Notes: generated by a model from the letters alone, not told the origin. Positions 27,020-35,986 are shown, numbered from the stretch's first letter. The stretch: DNA of 64,000 nt from Sporosarcina psychrophila (GCF_001590685.1 NZ_CP014616.1:2045001-2109000); one strand, 5' to 3'. A program made the numbers and translations.

Positions 27020-27844
27020 ATGATTTTATGTAAGGTGCTAGACGTAGTAAGGAGTGGGTATTATGACTACTTTAATCGTCTGGTAAAACCCATTTCGAGC
27101 CGAGAACTTAAAGATGTAAAGATGATTCAAGACCTCTACGACAAGAGTGGTGGTACTTATGGTGCGAAGCGAATAGCTGGAGGACTAGGTACAAAAAGAA
27201 CATTGTTAACCATAAGCGTTTCTCAAGACTGATGAAGGAAATGAATACTAAATCTAAAATTCGGGCTGTGAAATCTGAAAAAGTGGAAAAAATCAAATGC
27301 CCGGGCTTCATACCTTCAAATCTTCTTGAGCGTCATTTTGACGCCACGCTACCGAATCTTAAGTGGGTAACGGATATGTCTGACCCTGTCGTTAATCATG
27401 TGAAGTTCTATTTCTCAGCCATATTGGATCTATACAACCGTGAAATCATTGCCTTCGTTATCAGTGATAGCCCAAATCTAATACTGTTCGAAGATACACT
27501 TAATGCGGCGATTGAAGCTAGAGGTTTAGCTGATTTGAAAAACATCATTATCCATTCCGATCAAGGAAGTGTCTATCGTTCTTTCAATCATCACCAATTA
27601 TCGAAGAAACTTGGCTTCGTCTCAAGTATGTCACGGAAGGCGAACTGTCGTTACAACGCTGTTGTTGAGAGGTTTTTCTCTCATCTCAAGACAGAATTTC
27701 CGCATTTATTCCCTGTCGATTCGGCCGAACAGGTGATGGGGGATTTACCAGTTCATCAACTACTTTAACAGTGAACGTAGCCAAAAACGGCTGGGTTATT
27801 TGATGCCGATTTCATTTATGGATGAAAATATCGAAGCAATTTAA
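27020..27844 (+). pseudogene. IS3 OrfB (DDE transposase) remnant, two frameshifts
   Basis: The first part reads RSGYYDYFNR and GGTYGAKRIAGGL, typical of the OrfB N-terminus. The main part holds WVTDMSDPV (first Asp), IIHSDQGSVY (second Asp) and VVERFFSHLKTEF (Glu), the DDE triad, but the conserved Asp-Asn before the Glu region is Tyr-Asn. Frameshifts occur near 27200 and 27745, after which NYFNSERSQKRLGYLMP continues in another frame. It is inactive. Confidence 0.8.
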
Positions 27845-27866
27845 CGAACAATTATAGACTGTCCGA

Positions 27867-28486
27867 AAATAGGGGGCTTGACCAGAGGTACTTACACAAT
27901 TGGAGCTCTTTGAATTGTGTAAGTAACGGGCACGGGATTCAATAATCCAGCAAAAGAATAATAAATTAAGAAATTCGGAGTAAGTAGATTGAATGAGTTA
28001 TTCGAAGCACACTTCGAAACTTATACAGACAACAGATGATTAACAAGTATATATTATTGACAATACCGCAGCTGATCAGTGGTGTTTTTTATATACGGCT
28101 AAAATTTTTTCAGAGGTTGTTAGTTTAGTATCATCATATCGGTTAATCACACGTTTCAGATTGATACCCTCTCCCTACCATAGATAAGGCCTCGTTCGCT
28201 TATAATGAGCTACTGTTCTTTTTATCCACCATTCTTCGCTCCTACTATTTTTAAATTATTGATGTTGTACCCTTGCATAGCGGAGTTTTTTTCCTATTCT
28301 CAACCGTATCATTTATGGAACAAAGTAAAGAGAATTACTTGTATTGGAAATAACTAACTGGTCAATAGAGGATTATTTTATTACGGAAAAATGAGAATGC
28401 CTCAGGTATATTTCTTATAGTCCTCATTCGAGTTCTATGATGAGATATATTCTTTAGAAAATGCATAAAGAAAAGAAGGTGCTATT
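27867..28486. other. Gene-free stretch between IS relic and MATE gene
   Basis: About 620 bases with no credible gene on either strand. An 11-base inverted repeat CTTACACAATT / AATTGTGTAAG (27891-27901 and 27913-27923) is the only clear structure, possibly the end of another lost insertion sequence. The MATE gene's promoter should lie near the right edge, but I cannot assign it. Confidence 0.5.
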
Positions 28487-29860
28487 ATGGCAGCAATCAC
28501 GGCTAAAAAAGGTATCGGCGACAAGCTGAATTTATTTCAGTTGACGTGGCCGATTTTTTTAGAAGTTTTTCTTTTTATGTTAATGGGTATTGCAGATACA
28601 TTCATGTTAAGTGCATTGTCAGATGATGCGGTGTCAGGTGTTGGTGCGGCAAATCAATATGTTCACATTGCCATACTTATCCTTGAGGTTGTTGGGAACG
28701 GAGCGGCGATTGTCGTATCACAATATCTCGGTTCGAAAAGATATAGGGAAGCATCCAAAATTTCAGCATTAGCCGTAACATTGAATCTAATCATGGGCCT
28801 CCTGATGAGTGGCATGTTCATTGTATTTTCAAAAAATATAATGGTGGCAATGAATTTACAAGGTGACGTGCTCGACCATGCATCTAAGTATATAATCATT
28901 GTTGGGGGAGCTATCTTCCTTCAAGCGATCATCAATTCATTGTCGGCCATTATTCGCGTGCATGGCTTTACGAAACAAACGATGTATGTTTCATTAGGCA
29001 TGAACATTTTTCACGTAGTAGGTAACTATTTGCTGATTTTCGGGAACTTTGGTTTTCCAGAATTGGGCGTGCAAGGTGCAGCGATTTCTTCCGTTGTCAG
29101 TCGTTTACTTGCGCTGATTGTATTCTTTTGGTTGCTCTATCGCGTGATGGAATATCGTGTAGAGTTTCGTTACTACATCACATTGTCAAAAGAATACATT
29201 AGGAAAATATTGCAGATTGGTATTCCATCTGCGTTTGAACAAATCATGTATCAAGGGTGCCAAATTGTGTTTTTGTATTACGTGACCTATTTAGGGACGG
29301 AATCGTTAGCGGCTAGGCAGTATGCGGTGAATATATCGATGTTTACGTATTTATTCGCAATTGCAATAGGGATGGGAACTGCGATTATCGTTGGTCGGTT
29401 TGTTGGTGGAAATCAAAAAGAGGATGCCTATACGAGCGTGTGGTTCAGTGTGAAATGGGCACTATTATTCACGATTTGCATGGTTGTACTTGTTATGATC
29501 TTCCGCTATCCATTACTAGGACTGTTTACGGACAATAAAGAGATTATTGAAATAGGGGCATCTGTTTTATTATTAAGTTTTTTGCTCGAGACAGGACGGA
29601 CGCTAAATATTGTGATCATCTCTTCGTTACGTGCGGCTGGAGATGCAAAGTATCCGGTACTCATTGGGGCTTTTTCTATGGTAGCGGTAAGTTTGCCGTT
29701 AGGTTACTTGCTAGTGTTCCAATTAGATTTGGGCCTCGTCGGTATCTGGTTGGCGATTGCGGTTGATGAATGGATACGCGCCATCATCATGTACTTCCGA
29801 TGGAAAAGTAGAAAATGGGAAAGATATGCTCTTGTGACGCCTGAAAAGGATACTATATAG
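28487..29860 (+). CDS. MATE-family efflux transporter
   Basis: A 457-residue membrane protein with twelve predicted membrane segments in two homologous halves, of the NorM/DinF-type MATE family. Characteristic parts are FQLTWPIFLEVFLFMLMGIADTFMLS in the first helix pair, GNGAAIVVSQYLGSKRYREA, and the matching second-half IGMGTAIIVGRFVGGNQKEDA. Such proteins export cationic drugs or metabolites using a sodium or proton gradient. AAGAAGGTG provides the ribosome site. It is unrelated to the flanking sugar clusters and may have arrived separately. Confidence 0.9.
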   Translation: MAAITAKKGIGDKLNLFQLTWPIFLEVFLFMLMGIADTFMLSALSDDAVSGVGAANQYVHIAILILEVVGNGAAIVVSQYLGSKRYREASKISALAVTLNLIMGLLMSGMFIVFSKNIMVAMNLQGDVLDHASKYIIIVGGAIFLQAIINSLSAIIRVHGFTKQTMYVSLGMNIFHVVGNYLLIFGNFGFPELGVQGAAISSVVSRLLALIVFFWLLYRVMEYRVEFRYYITLSKEYIRKILQIGIPSAFEQIMYQGCQIVFLYYVTYLGTESLAARQYAVNISMFTYLFAIAIGMGTAIIVGRFVGGNQKEDAYTSVWFSVKWALLFTICMVVLVMIFRYPLLGLFTDNKEIIEIGASVLLLSFLLETGRTLNIVIISSLRAAGDAKYPVLIGAFSMVAVSLPLGYLLVFQLDLGLVGIWLAIAVDEWIRAIIMYFRWKSRKWERYALVTPEKDTI

Positions 29861-29945
29861 GTTGAATTCATGAACCTACTCAACAATGCTTCGGCACTTA
29901 GGGGCGCGCTACTGATGGAATTCCATTGTTTGTCAACAAAGAGTA

Positions 29946-29973
29946 TTGACAATGTTATTCTATCATGTAAAAT
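29946..29973 (+). promoter_or_regulatory. SigA-type promoter for cluster III
   Basis: TTGACA at 29946-29951, 16-base spacer, TAAAAT at 29968-29973. The spacer end TCATG and the following GAAAAT match the promoter at 19257. Confidence 0.65.
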
Positions 29974-30031
29974 GAAAATAAGAATAATTCTATTAAATCA
30001 AATAAATTAGATATTTCGGTTGAGAGGAAAT

Positions 30032-30045
30032 TGTAATCGATACCA
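30032..30045 (+). promoter_or_regulatory. AT-core operator, cluster III site 1
   Basis: TGTAATCGATACCA, 59 bases downstream of the -10 box at 29968, as in the promoter-operator arrangement at 19257-19338. Confidence 0.55.
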
Positions 30046-30231
30046 TTTTGAAGGTATTTACTAAGATTCAGTATTAATCTTGTTTAGGTTTTGCTTGAAA
30101 AGACTATGTTTATTTTAGGAGACTATGAATCAGGTGTAATTAGAATTAGTAGATCAATTTCAGTACCTCACGGTTGTTCAGTAAACTCGTCAAGGAAGTT
30201 ATCGGAAAAATCAAGAAAGGGTGAATGCCAA

Positions 30232-30915
30232 TTGGACTCCAATGGTTCTATGGGAACGTTATATAATGCTTCGGAGTGGATAATACGGTATTTAATTGTT
30301 AACCTTTTATGGTTTATATTTAACATCCCGATAGTATTCTTACTTATCAACTTACTAATAGTGAAGAATACAAATGAAATCATCGCAATTTGTTTAGTTA
30401 TTTTTGCTGTATTCCCATTTCTTTTTTTTCCAGCAACCATTGGGATGTTTGCTGTAGTAAGAAAGTGGCTTATGAATGAGAGAGATATCCCCATTACTCG
30501 TTCTTTTTTGAAATATTATAAAGAGAATTATATAAGGAGTATGACGGGCGGCATAATAATAGGAGGAATGTGGTTAATATTTGCAGTTGATTATTATTAT
30601 TTCACCGTACAGGTTAGCGAATCGTTCAAATATCTTTTTATCTTTTTGTTTATATTCTTACTTGCTTTTACGCTTCATTTTATGTCTACTACCGTTCATT
30701 TTGAATCGAAGTTATTCAAATCACTAAAAAATTCTTTGTTCATTACAATTGGAAGTCCTCTTTTAAGCCTTGGTTTGGGAATAGTTTCGGGCCTAATTGT
30801 ATATGTTAGCTTTAATTATCTAACATTCATAATTCCATTATTTATGGGATCATTACTTGCTTTATTGGCTTTCTCGATATTTTATAAAGTTTATTTAACA
30901 ATAGAATCGAAATAA
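30232..30915 (+). CDS. DUF624 (YesL-like) membrane protein, paralogue 2
   Basis: A 227-residue YesL-family protein paralogous to that at 9577. MGTLYNASEWIIRYLIVNLLW aligns with the other copy's N-terminus, and FFPATIGMFAVVRKW with its second conserved block. The frame is open back to 30091, but those 47 codons show no homology. AAAGGGTGA supports a TTG start at 30232. It precedes two binding-protein genes and two permeases, the same position as in cluster I. Its role is unknown, though repeated linkage implies a function in sugar transport or its regulation at the membrane. Confidence 0.8.
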   Translation: MDSNGSMGTLYNASEWIIRYLIVNLLWFIFNIPIVFLLINLLIVKNTNEIIAICLVIFAVFPFLFFPATIGMFAVVRKWLMNERDIPITRSFLKYYKENYIRSMTGGIIIGGMWLIFAVDYYYFTVQVSESFKYLFIFLFIFLLAFTLHFMSTTVHFESKLFKSLKNSLFITIGSPLLSLGLGIVSGLIVYVSFNYLTFIIPLFMGSLLALLAFSIFYKVYLTIESK

Positions 30916-30991
30916 TGGATTTTCATCAGAGTAATCTAGATTCTAATCCGAAATAAGAGATCGGCAAGTTAAATTATTTTATCAATTTTTA

Positions 30992-31005
30992 TGTAAACGA
31001 TTTCA
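30992..31005 (+). promoter_or_regulatory. AT-core operator, cluster III site 2
   Basis: TGTAAACGATTTCA, about 226 bases upstream of the first binding-protein gene, within a 315-base gap (30916-31230) that otherwise shows no gene. It suggests that the transporter genes can be controlled separately from the DUF624 gene. Confidence 0.55.
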
Positions 31006-31230
31006 TTTTGGTGTTGGAACGAAATGAATAGTTGTTTTTCATTGTAAAGTAGATGTTTTTCCTGGAAGTAACTTAAACTTTGCTTTTTGATTTTATATGA
31101 TTATATTAAAACAAAATATTACAAATCCCTTTCGTATTTTGTTTTCATATACAAGAAACATTAAGAAGTAGGGGGTGGATTTTTGTTTTCAGTTTTTGGA
31201 AGAAGGCAAATCAAAGGGGGATTTATTGGG

Positions 31231-32526
31231 ATGAGGAAAAAAAGAAAGTTCTTAATAACAAGCTTTGTATTGATAGTAGCTATGTTAGCAACTATCGCTG
31301 GATGTTCATCAGATAAAAAAGAAGGTTCCAGCGAGGATGGGGTAACTACTATTACATTTTGGCATTCCATGAACGCTCAAACTGGAGATGCAGTGGGAAA
31401 AGTTATTGAACTATTTGAAGAAGCAAACCCAAAGATTAAGGTGGACGCTGTGTATATAGCAAATCAAGGTGAGGGGCAGAATGAAAAATTATTAACATCA
31501 ATTGCCGGGGGGAATCCACCAGATGTAGCTTATTTCGATAGATTTGAAATAGCATCTTGGGCTGCGCAGGAATCCCTTGAAGATTTATCAGCGTTTGCTG
31601 AAAAAGATGGCATTACTAAAGATAAATATTATCCTTATACATGGGAAGAAGCTTCTTATGAAGGAAAACTATATGGTATACCAACAACGACTGATGCGAG
31701 GTTAGTTTTTTATAATAAAGATCAATTTGCTGAAGTTGGTTTAGATCCGGAAAATCCGCCTGCAACAATAGCTGAACTAGAAGATGCAGCTCAAAAACTA
31801 ATGATTAAAGATGGTAAAAAGATTAAGAGAATTGGTTTTATTCCTTGGTATGGGCAAGGTTGGTTCTATGGTTGGGGATGGGCTTTCGGTGGCGAATTTT
31901 ATGATCCATCAACCACCAATATAACAGCGAACGATCCAAAGAATATAGAGGCACTTCAGTGGATGACTGACTATGCGAAAAAATATAATGTAGAAGAAAT
32001 AGCTGGATTTACGGATTCGCAAGGTGAAGGGGCTATGGATCCTTTCCTTACTGGCCAGCTTAGTATGAAAGTTGATGGTAACTGGGGAGTTTCAGCTATT
32101 GAGAAGTTCAAACCTGATTTGAATTACGGAGTATTCCCTATACCTACTCCATCTGGAACTGACCATAAAACGTGGTCTGGTGGTTGGTCTGTTGTGATGC
32201 CTAAAGGTGCGAAAGAAAAAGATGCAGCATGGGAGTTCATTAAGTACTTCGGTGAAGAAGAAGGACAGAAAGCTTTTAGTGAAATTAGTAGGGACTTTTC
32301 AGTGATTGAATCTGTAAATATAGATCTTGGTTATGCAGAAGATCCGATATTTAAAGAATTCATTAATATCTTACCTGAATCTAATAGCCGCCCGGTAATG
32401 ACTCAAGGGACACTTTATTGGAATGAATTGGCTAAGGCTGTTGAAAATTCAACGCGTAACATTGGATCTCCTGAAAAAAACTTAGAAGACGTTAATAAGA
32501 AGGTAAAAGATGCACTAGGAAAATAA
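31231..32526 (+). CDS. Sugar ABC transporter binding lipoprotein, tandem copy 1
   Basis: A 431-residue family 1 solute-binding lipoprotein with signal residues 1-24, lipobox IAGC and Cys25. Body motifs include ITFWHSMNAQTG, VDAVYIANQGEGQNEKLLT, GGNPPDVAYFDRFEI and ESNSRPVMTQGTLYWNELA. AAAGGGGG ten bases ahead sets the ATG at 31231, and an upstream start at 31183 lacks support. It is followed by a strong terminator and then by a second binding protein of identical length and high similarity. It probably captures glycosides for the permeases at 34012 and 34935. Confidence 0.88.
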   Translation: MRKKRKFLITSFVLIVAMLATIAGCSSDKKEGSSEDGVTTITFWHSMNAQTGDAVGKVIELFEEANPKIKVDAVYIANQGEGQNEKLLTSIAGGNPPDVAYFDRFEIASWAAQESLEDLSAFAEKDGITKDKYYPYTWEEASYEGKLYGIPTTTDARLVFYNKDQFAEVGLDPENPPATIAELEDAAQKLMIKDGKKIKRIGFIPWYGQGWFYGWGWAFGGEFYDPSTTNITANDPKNIEALQWMTDYAKKYNVEEIAGFTDSQGEGAMDPFLTGQLSMKVDGNWGVSAIEKFKPDLNYGVFPIPTPSGTDHKTWSGGWSVVMPKGAKEKDAAWEFIKYFGEEEGQKAFSEISRDFSVIESVNIDLGYAEDPIFKEFINILPESNSRPVMTQGTLYWNELAKAVENSTRNIGSPEKNLEDVNKKVKDALGK

Positions 32527-32530
32527 CATA

Positions 32531-32564
32531 ATAAAAGACAAGGAGGCTCCTCCTTGTCTTTTAT
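32531..32564 (+). terminator. Terminator/attenuator between the tandem binding-protein genes
   Basis: A perfect 16-base stem ATAAAAGACAAGGAGG / CCTCCTTGTCTTTTAT with a minimal loop (32531-32546 and 32549-32564). The stem's 3' arm supplies a short U-run. It should stop or strongly reduce transcription after the first binding protein. Confidence 0.8.
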
Positions 32565-32658
32565 TATAAAAAAATATCATTAGTTGATATAGGGTTTGAA
32601 TATTTATAATAATTAAATAATTTAAGCGAATAAATTAGAATAGAAAGGAGCATTTAAA

Positions 32659-33954
32659 ATGTTGAACGTGAAAAGTAAATTTAAGATAACAAGTATTGTG
32701 TTTGCCATAATCATTTCTGTGGTTTTGGTTGGCTGCTCTTCAAGTCCAGAGGATGATAATAGTGGGAAAAAAGATACCATTACTTTTTGGCACCCATATG
32801 GTAGTGAATCTGGTGATGCAATAGCTGCTGTTATTGAAGAGTTTGAAAAGCAACATTCCACTATAAACGTCGATGCTGTATATATAGCAAATCAAGGAGA
32901 AGGTCAAAATGAAAAACTTCTTACAGCAATAGCTGGAGGAAATCCTCCCGATGTAGCTTATTTTGATAGGTTTGAAATTAATTCTTGGGCATCACAAGGA
33001 TCGCTCGAAGATTTGACTGTTCTGGCTGAAGAAGCAGGAATTACAAAGGATAGATACTATCCATTTGCATGGGAAGAAGCTAGCTATGATGGGAAATTGT
33101 ATGGAATACCAACAACTACTGACGCTAGGTTAGTCTATTATAATAAAGATCATTTTGAAGATGCAGGGTTAGATCCAGAAAATCCTCCAAAAACTATAAA
33201 AGAACTAGAACTTGCTGCAGAAAAGCTTACGATTAAAAATGGTAAACGGTTTGAAAGAATTGGTTTTATTCCTTGGTATAGTCAAGGGTGGTTTTATGGT
33301 TGGGGTTGGTCTTTCGGAGGAAGCTTTTATGATGAAGAAACAAATACACTAACAGCTAATGATCCAAAGAACGTTGAAGCTTTGCAGTGGATAACAGATT
33401 TTGCGCAAAAATATAATGTTGAAGATATTTCCGGATTTACTGATTCACAGGGGGCAGGAGCACTGGATCCGTTTCTTACAGAGCAAATCAGCATGAAAAT
33501 TGATGGTAATTTTGGAGTTGCGAATATCGAGAAGTTTAAACCCGATTTAAATTATGGAGTGTTTCCAATACCTACACCATCCGGTACAGATCATGCAACT
33601 TGGTCTGGTGGTTGGTCGGTCGTTATGCCAAAGGGAGTAAAAAACAAAGAAGCCGCCTGGAGGTTTTTGGAATTCTTTGGTGGTGAAGAAGCACAGAAGA
33701 TTTACAATGAAGTCTACACAAGCTTTTCCGTAATTGATTCTGTTAACGAAGAAATTGGCTATAAAGAAGATCCTATCTTTAAACAATTCATTGATATTCT
33801 ACCTGAATCAAATAGTCGGCCAGTAATGACGGAAGGCTCTCTTTATTGGAACGAGTTAGCAACAGCTGTAGAAAATTCAATCAGAGGTATTGGGACTCCT
33901 GAGGAGAACTTGAATAAAGTAAATGAAAAAGTTAGTAAAGCATTAGATAAGTAA
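32659..33954 (+). CDS. Sugar ABC transporter binding lipoprotein, tandem copy 2
   Basis: A 431-residue paralogue of the preceding gene, with lipobox LVGC and Cys26. It shares VDAVYIANQGEGQNEKLLT, NPPDVAYFDRFEI and the C-terminal ILPESNSRPVMTEG block. Differences are spread over the whole length, so duplication is not recent. AAAGGAGC precedes the ATG. The two permeases follow directly (57 bases). The pair could widen substrate range for one membrane complex, or copy 2 could serve the permeases while copy 1 works from its own transcript. Confidence 0.88.
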   Translation: MLNVKSKFKITSIVFAIIISVVLVGCSSSPEDDNSGKKDTITFWHPYGSESGDAIAAVIEEFEKQHSTINVDAVYIANQGEGQNEKLLTAIAGGNPPDVAYFDRFEINSWASQGSLEDLTVLAEEAGITKDRYYPFAWEEASYDGKLYGIPTTTDARLVYYNKDHFEDAGLDPENPPKTIKELELAAEKLTIKNGKRFERIGFIPWYSQGWFYGWGWSFGGSFYDEETNTLTANDPKNVEALQWITDFAQKYNVEDISGFTDSQGAGALDPFLTEQISMKIDGNFGVANIEKFKPDLNYGVFPIPTPSGTDHATWSGGWSVVMPKGVKNKEAAWRFLEFFGGEEAQKIYNEVYTSFSVIDSVNEEIGYKEDPIFKQFIDILPESNSRPVMTEGSLYWNELATAVENSIRGIGTPEENLNKVNEKVSKALDK

Positions 33955-34011
33955 AGTGAAGAAAATTAAAAATATCAAGTAGTTCGTCATTCAACATAAG
34001 GAGGTACTAGT

Positions 34012-34920
34012 TTGAAAACACACAAAAAAAAGAATCGGAAGCTTTTAAAAGGATCAACAACAGCGGGATTGCTCTTTGCTTCACCCTGGCTGATAGGTTT
34101 GATATTGTTTTATGCCTACCCGTTAATTGCATCAATTTATTTTAGTTTTACAGATTATAGTATATTGCAACCAGGGAAATTTATTGGATTGAATAATTAT
34201 AAGGAATTATTCAATGATCAGTTATTTTGGAAATCAATATATAATACAATCTATTTTGCAGTCTATTTTGTGCCGTTAAGCATAATTTTTGGTGTAGCTT
34301 TGGCGATGGCCTTGAATATGAAAGTAAAAGGGATGGGGATTTATCGCACAATATTCTTTTTACCAACTCTTGTTCCACACGTAGCTCTGGCAGTACTATG
34401 GATGTGGCTCTTAAACCCTGGTTTTGGATTAGTAAATGATATCTTAGGTGCGGTTGGTATTAGTGGTCCTAGTTGGCTTGGGAGTGTAACTTGGTCAAAA
34501 CCATCATTGATCTTGATGTCACTTTGGGGAATAGGACAACCAGTAATAATCTACCTTGCCGGATTAAGTGATATTCCAGAGGATTTTTATGAAGCTGCAG
34601 AAGTTGATGGGGCTAATTGGTTCCAAAAAACATTTCATATTACATTACCATTATTAACGCCAGTTATTTTTTTTAACTTGGTTATGGGAGTTATAGCTGC
34701 TTTTCAACAATTTACATTACCTTATACATTGACTCAAGGACAAGGCACCCCAGCTAATTCATTGACGTTTTATGTCATGTATTTATATGATAATGCTTTT
34801 AAGTATTTTAAAATGGGATATGCTTCCGCAATGGCTTGGATCCTTTTCCTGATAATTATGATCTTGACAGCTATAATATTTGCATCTTCAAAACGCTGGG
34901 TACATTACCAAGATAAATAA
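34012..34920 (+). CDS. Sugar ABC transporter permease, MalF-type (cluster III)
   Basis: A 302-residue permease with six membrane segments (AGLLFASPWLIGLILFYAYP first) and EAA loop EAAEVDGANWFQKTFHI. It starts at TTG 34012, seven bases after AAGGAGG. The second permease follows after 14 bases with its own AGGAGG. It forms a complex with that permease, one or both binding proteins upstream and an ATPase encoded elsewhere. Confidence 0.9.
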   Translation: MKTHKKKNRKLLKGSTTAGLLFASPWLIGLILFYAYPLIASIYFSFTDYSILQPGKFIGLNNYKELFNDQLFWKSIYNTIYFAVYFVPLSIIFGVALAMALNMKVKGMGIYRTIFFLPTLVPHVALAVLWMWLLNPGFGLVNDILGAVGISGPSWLGSVTWSKPSLILMSLWGIGQPVIIYLAGLSDIPEDFYEAAEVDGANWFQKTFHITLPLLTPVIFFNLVMGVIAAFQQFTLPYTLTQGQGTPANSLTFYVMYLYDNAFKYFKMGYASAMAWILFLIIMILTAIIFASSKRWVHYQDK

Positions 34921-34934
34921 GGAGGAAAGTGTAT

Positions 34935-35768
34935 ATGGAACCGAAAATAAAAAAGAGGCTTCAAGTGATAGTGGCACAAGCATGTTTAATTGTGGCATCA
35001 GCTTTTTTCCTTATTCCATTTTTATGGATGCTTTCCACTTCATTAAAGGACATAACACAAGTTTTCACATTTCCACCTGAATGGATTCCTAGGCCATTTA
35101 ATTGGGAAAACTATGTCGAAGCAACAGAGTATATACCGTTTTTTACTTATTTAAAAAACACAGTATTAATTACAGTATTCAGTACAATTGGTGTTATTAT
35201 TTCTTGCCCTCTAGTAGCATACAGTTTTGCAAAATTAGAATGGCGAGGCCGGAATTCTATGTTTATTATTACGATTGCAGTAATGATGATTCCAGCTCAA
35301 GTTACAATGATTCCGTTATTTTTGCTATTCAATAAGATTGGATGGGTAGGAACATCATTACCATTAATTATACCAGCATTCTTTGGAGTTCCTTTCTCTA
35401 TATTCTTATTGCGTCAATTTTTTAGGGGGCTCCCTGATACTCTAAGAGACGCTGCAAAAATCGATGGAGCTAGTGAGTTCCGTATATATTGGCAGATTAT
35501 GCTACCATTAGCGAAACCGGCAGTTTTAGCTGTTGGGCTATTCCAATTTATGGCTAGTTGGACAGATTTTATGGGGCCATTAATTTACTTAACAAACGAT
35601 ATGCAATATACGTTATCGCTAGGACTGCAGCAATTTCAAAGTCAGAAAGGTACTGAGTGGGGACTTATGATGGCAGTATCTACGATGATGACATTGCCAA
35701 TTATTATTTTATTTTTCTTTTTACAAAAAACATTTATTCAAGGGATTACATTTAGTGGTATTAAATAA
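34935..35768 (+). CDS. Sugar ABC transporter permease, MalG-type (cluster III)
   Basis: A 277-residue permease with six membrane segments, EAA loop RDAAKIDGASEFRIYW and the family's C-terminal FIQGITFSGIK. A GTG lies at 34929, but AGGAGG spacing favours the ATG at 34935. It ends the transporter part of cluster III. A fragment of the TIM-barrel gene starts 19 bases after its stop, showing that an isomerase gene once followed. Confidence 0.9.
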   Translation: MEPKIKKRLQVIVAQACLIVASAFFLIPFLWMLSTSLKDITQVFTFPPEWIPRPFNWENYVEATEYIPFFTYLKNTVLITVFSTIGVIISCPLVAYSFAKLEWRGRNSMFIITIAVMMIPAQVTMIPLFLLFNKIGWVGTSLPLIIPAFFGVPFSIFLLRQFFRGLPDTLRDAAKIDGASEFRIYWQIMLPLAKPAVLAVGLFQFMASWTDFMGPLIYLTNDMQYTLSLGLQQFQSQKGTEWGLMMAVSTMMTLPIIILFFFLQKTFIQGITFSGIK

Positions 35769-35787
35769 AGGATTAAGTATAATGTAA

Positions 35788-35932
35788 CTACGCACAAATG
35801 GCTATGATTATGTGGTCAGCATGGAGCATGAAGATCCATTAGATGTCGGTAGACGAAGGATTTTCACGTGCAGTTACGAATTTAAAAGCAGTATTAATTA
35901 AAGATCAGCCTGCGGATATGTGGTGGGTGTAA
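35788..35932 (+). pseudogene. C-terminal scrap of the TIM-barrel isomerase
   Basis: About 145 bases matching the last 47 codons of the TIM barrels at 16447 and 25476 (RTNGYDYVVSMEHEDP ... DQPADMWWV), with an extra base after the DPL codons and a compensating loss shortly after. No start or ribosome site exists. A perfect terminator follows, so gene end and terminator survived together while the rest was deleted. Confidence 0.85.
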
Positions 35933-35944
35933 GGAATGAAGTAG

Positions 35945-35986
35945 TTGTGACATATGAATTTCTAGCTCATATGTCACAATTTTTTT
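35945..35986 (+). terminator. Terminator of the lost TIM-barrel copy
   Basis: Perfect 13-base stem TTGTGACATATGA / TCATATGTCACAA (35945-35957 and 35967-35979) followed by TTTTTTT. It now ends the cluster III transporter transcript. Confidence 0.9.

Larger units (their letters stand above)
26628..27866 (+). mobile_element. IS3-family element, degenerate
   Basis: A decayed IS3-type (IS150-like) insertion sequence. An OrfA remnant (26721-26948) contains VATELGVSLGSINIWIK, the helix-turn-helix, and ends in a leucine-rich segment. An OrfB remnant follows in three frames (27020-27232, 27232-27768 and about 27745-27844). TAGACTGTCCGAA occurs at the left end (about 26629) and again near 27855 in direct rather than inverted orientation, so the right end is altered or belongs to a second copy. 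It cannot transpose by itself. Confidence 0.8.
29861..30231. other. Regulatory region before cluster III
   Basis: Contains a degenerate structured element (29872-29932, AACAATG / CATTGTT arms around CTTCGGCACTTAGGGGCG), then the promoter at 29946 and the operator at 30032. The reading frame of the DUF624 gene is open upstream to 30091, but no homology supports coding there. Confidence 0.55.

Noticed and set aside
30091..30231. N-terminal extension of the second DUF624 protein
   Set aside because: No similarity to the paralogue at 9577, and AAAGGGTGA supports the later TTG start.
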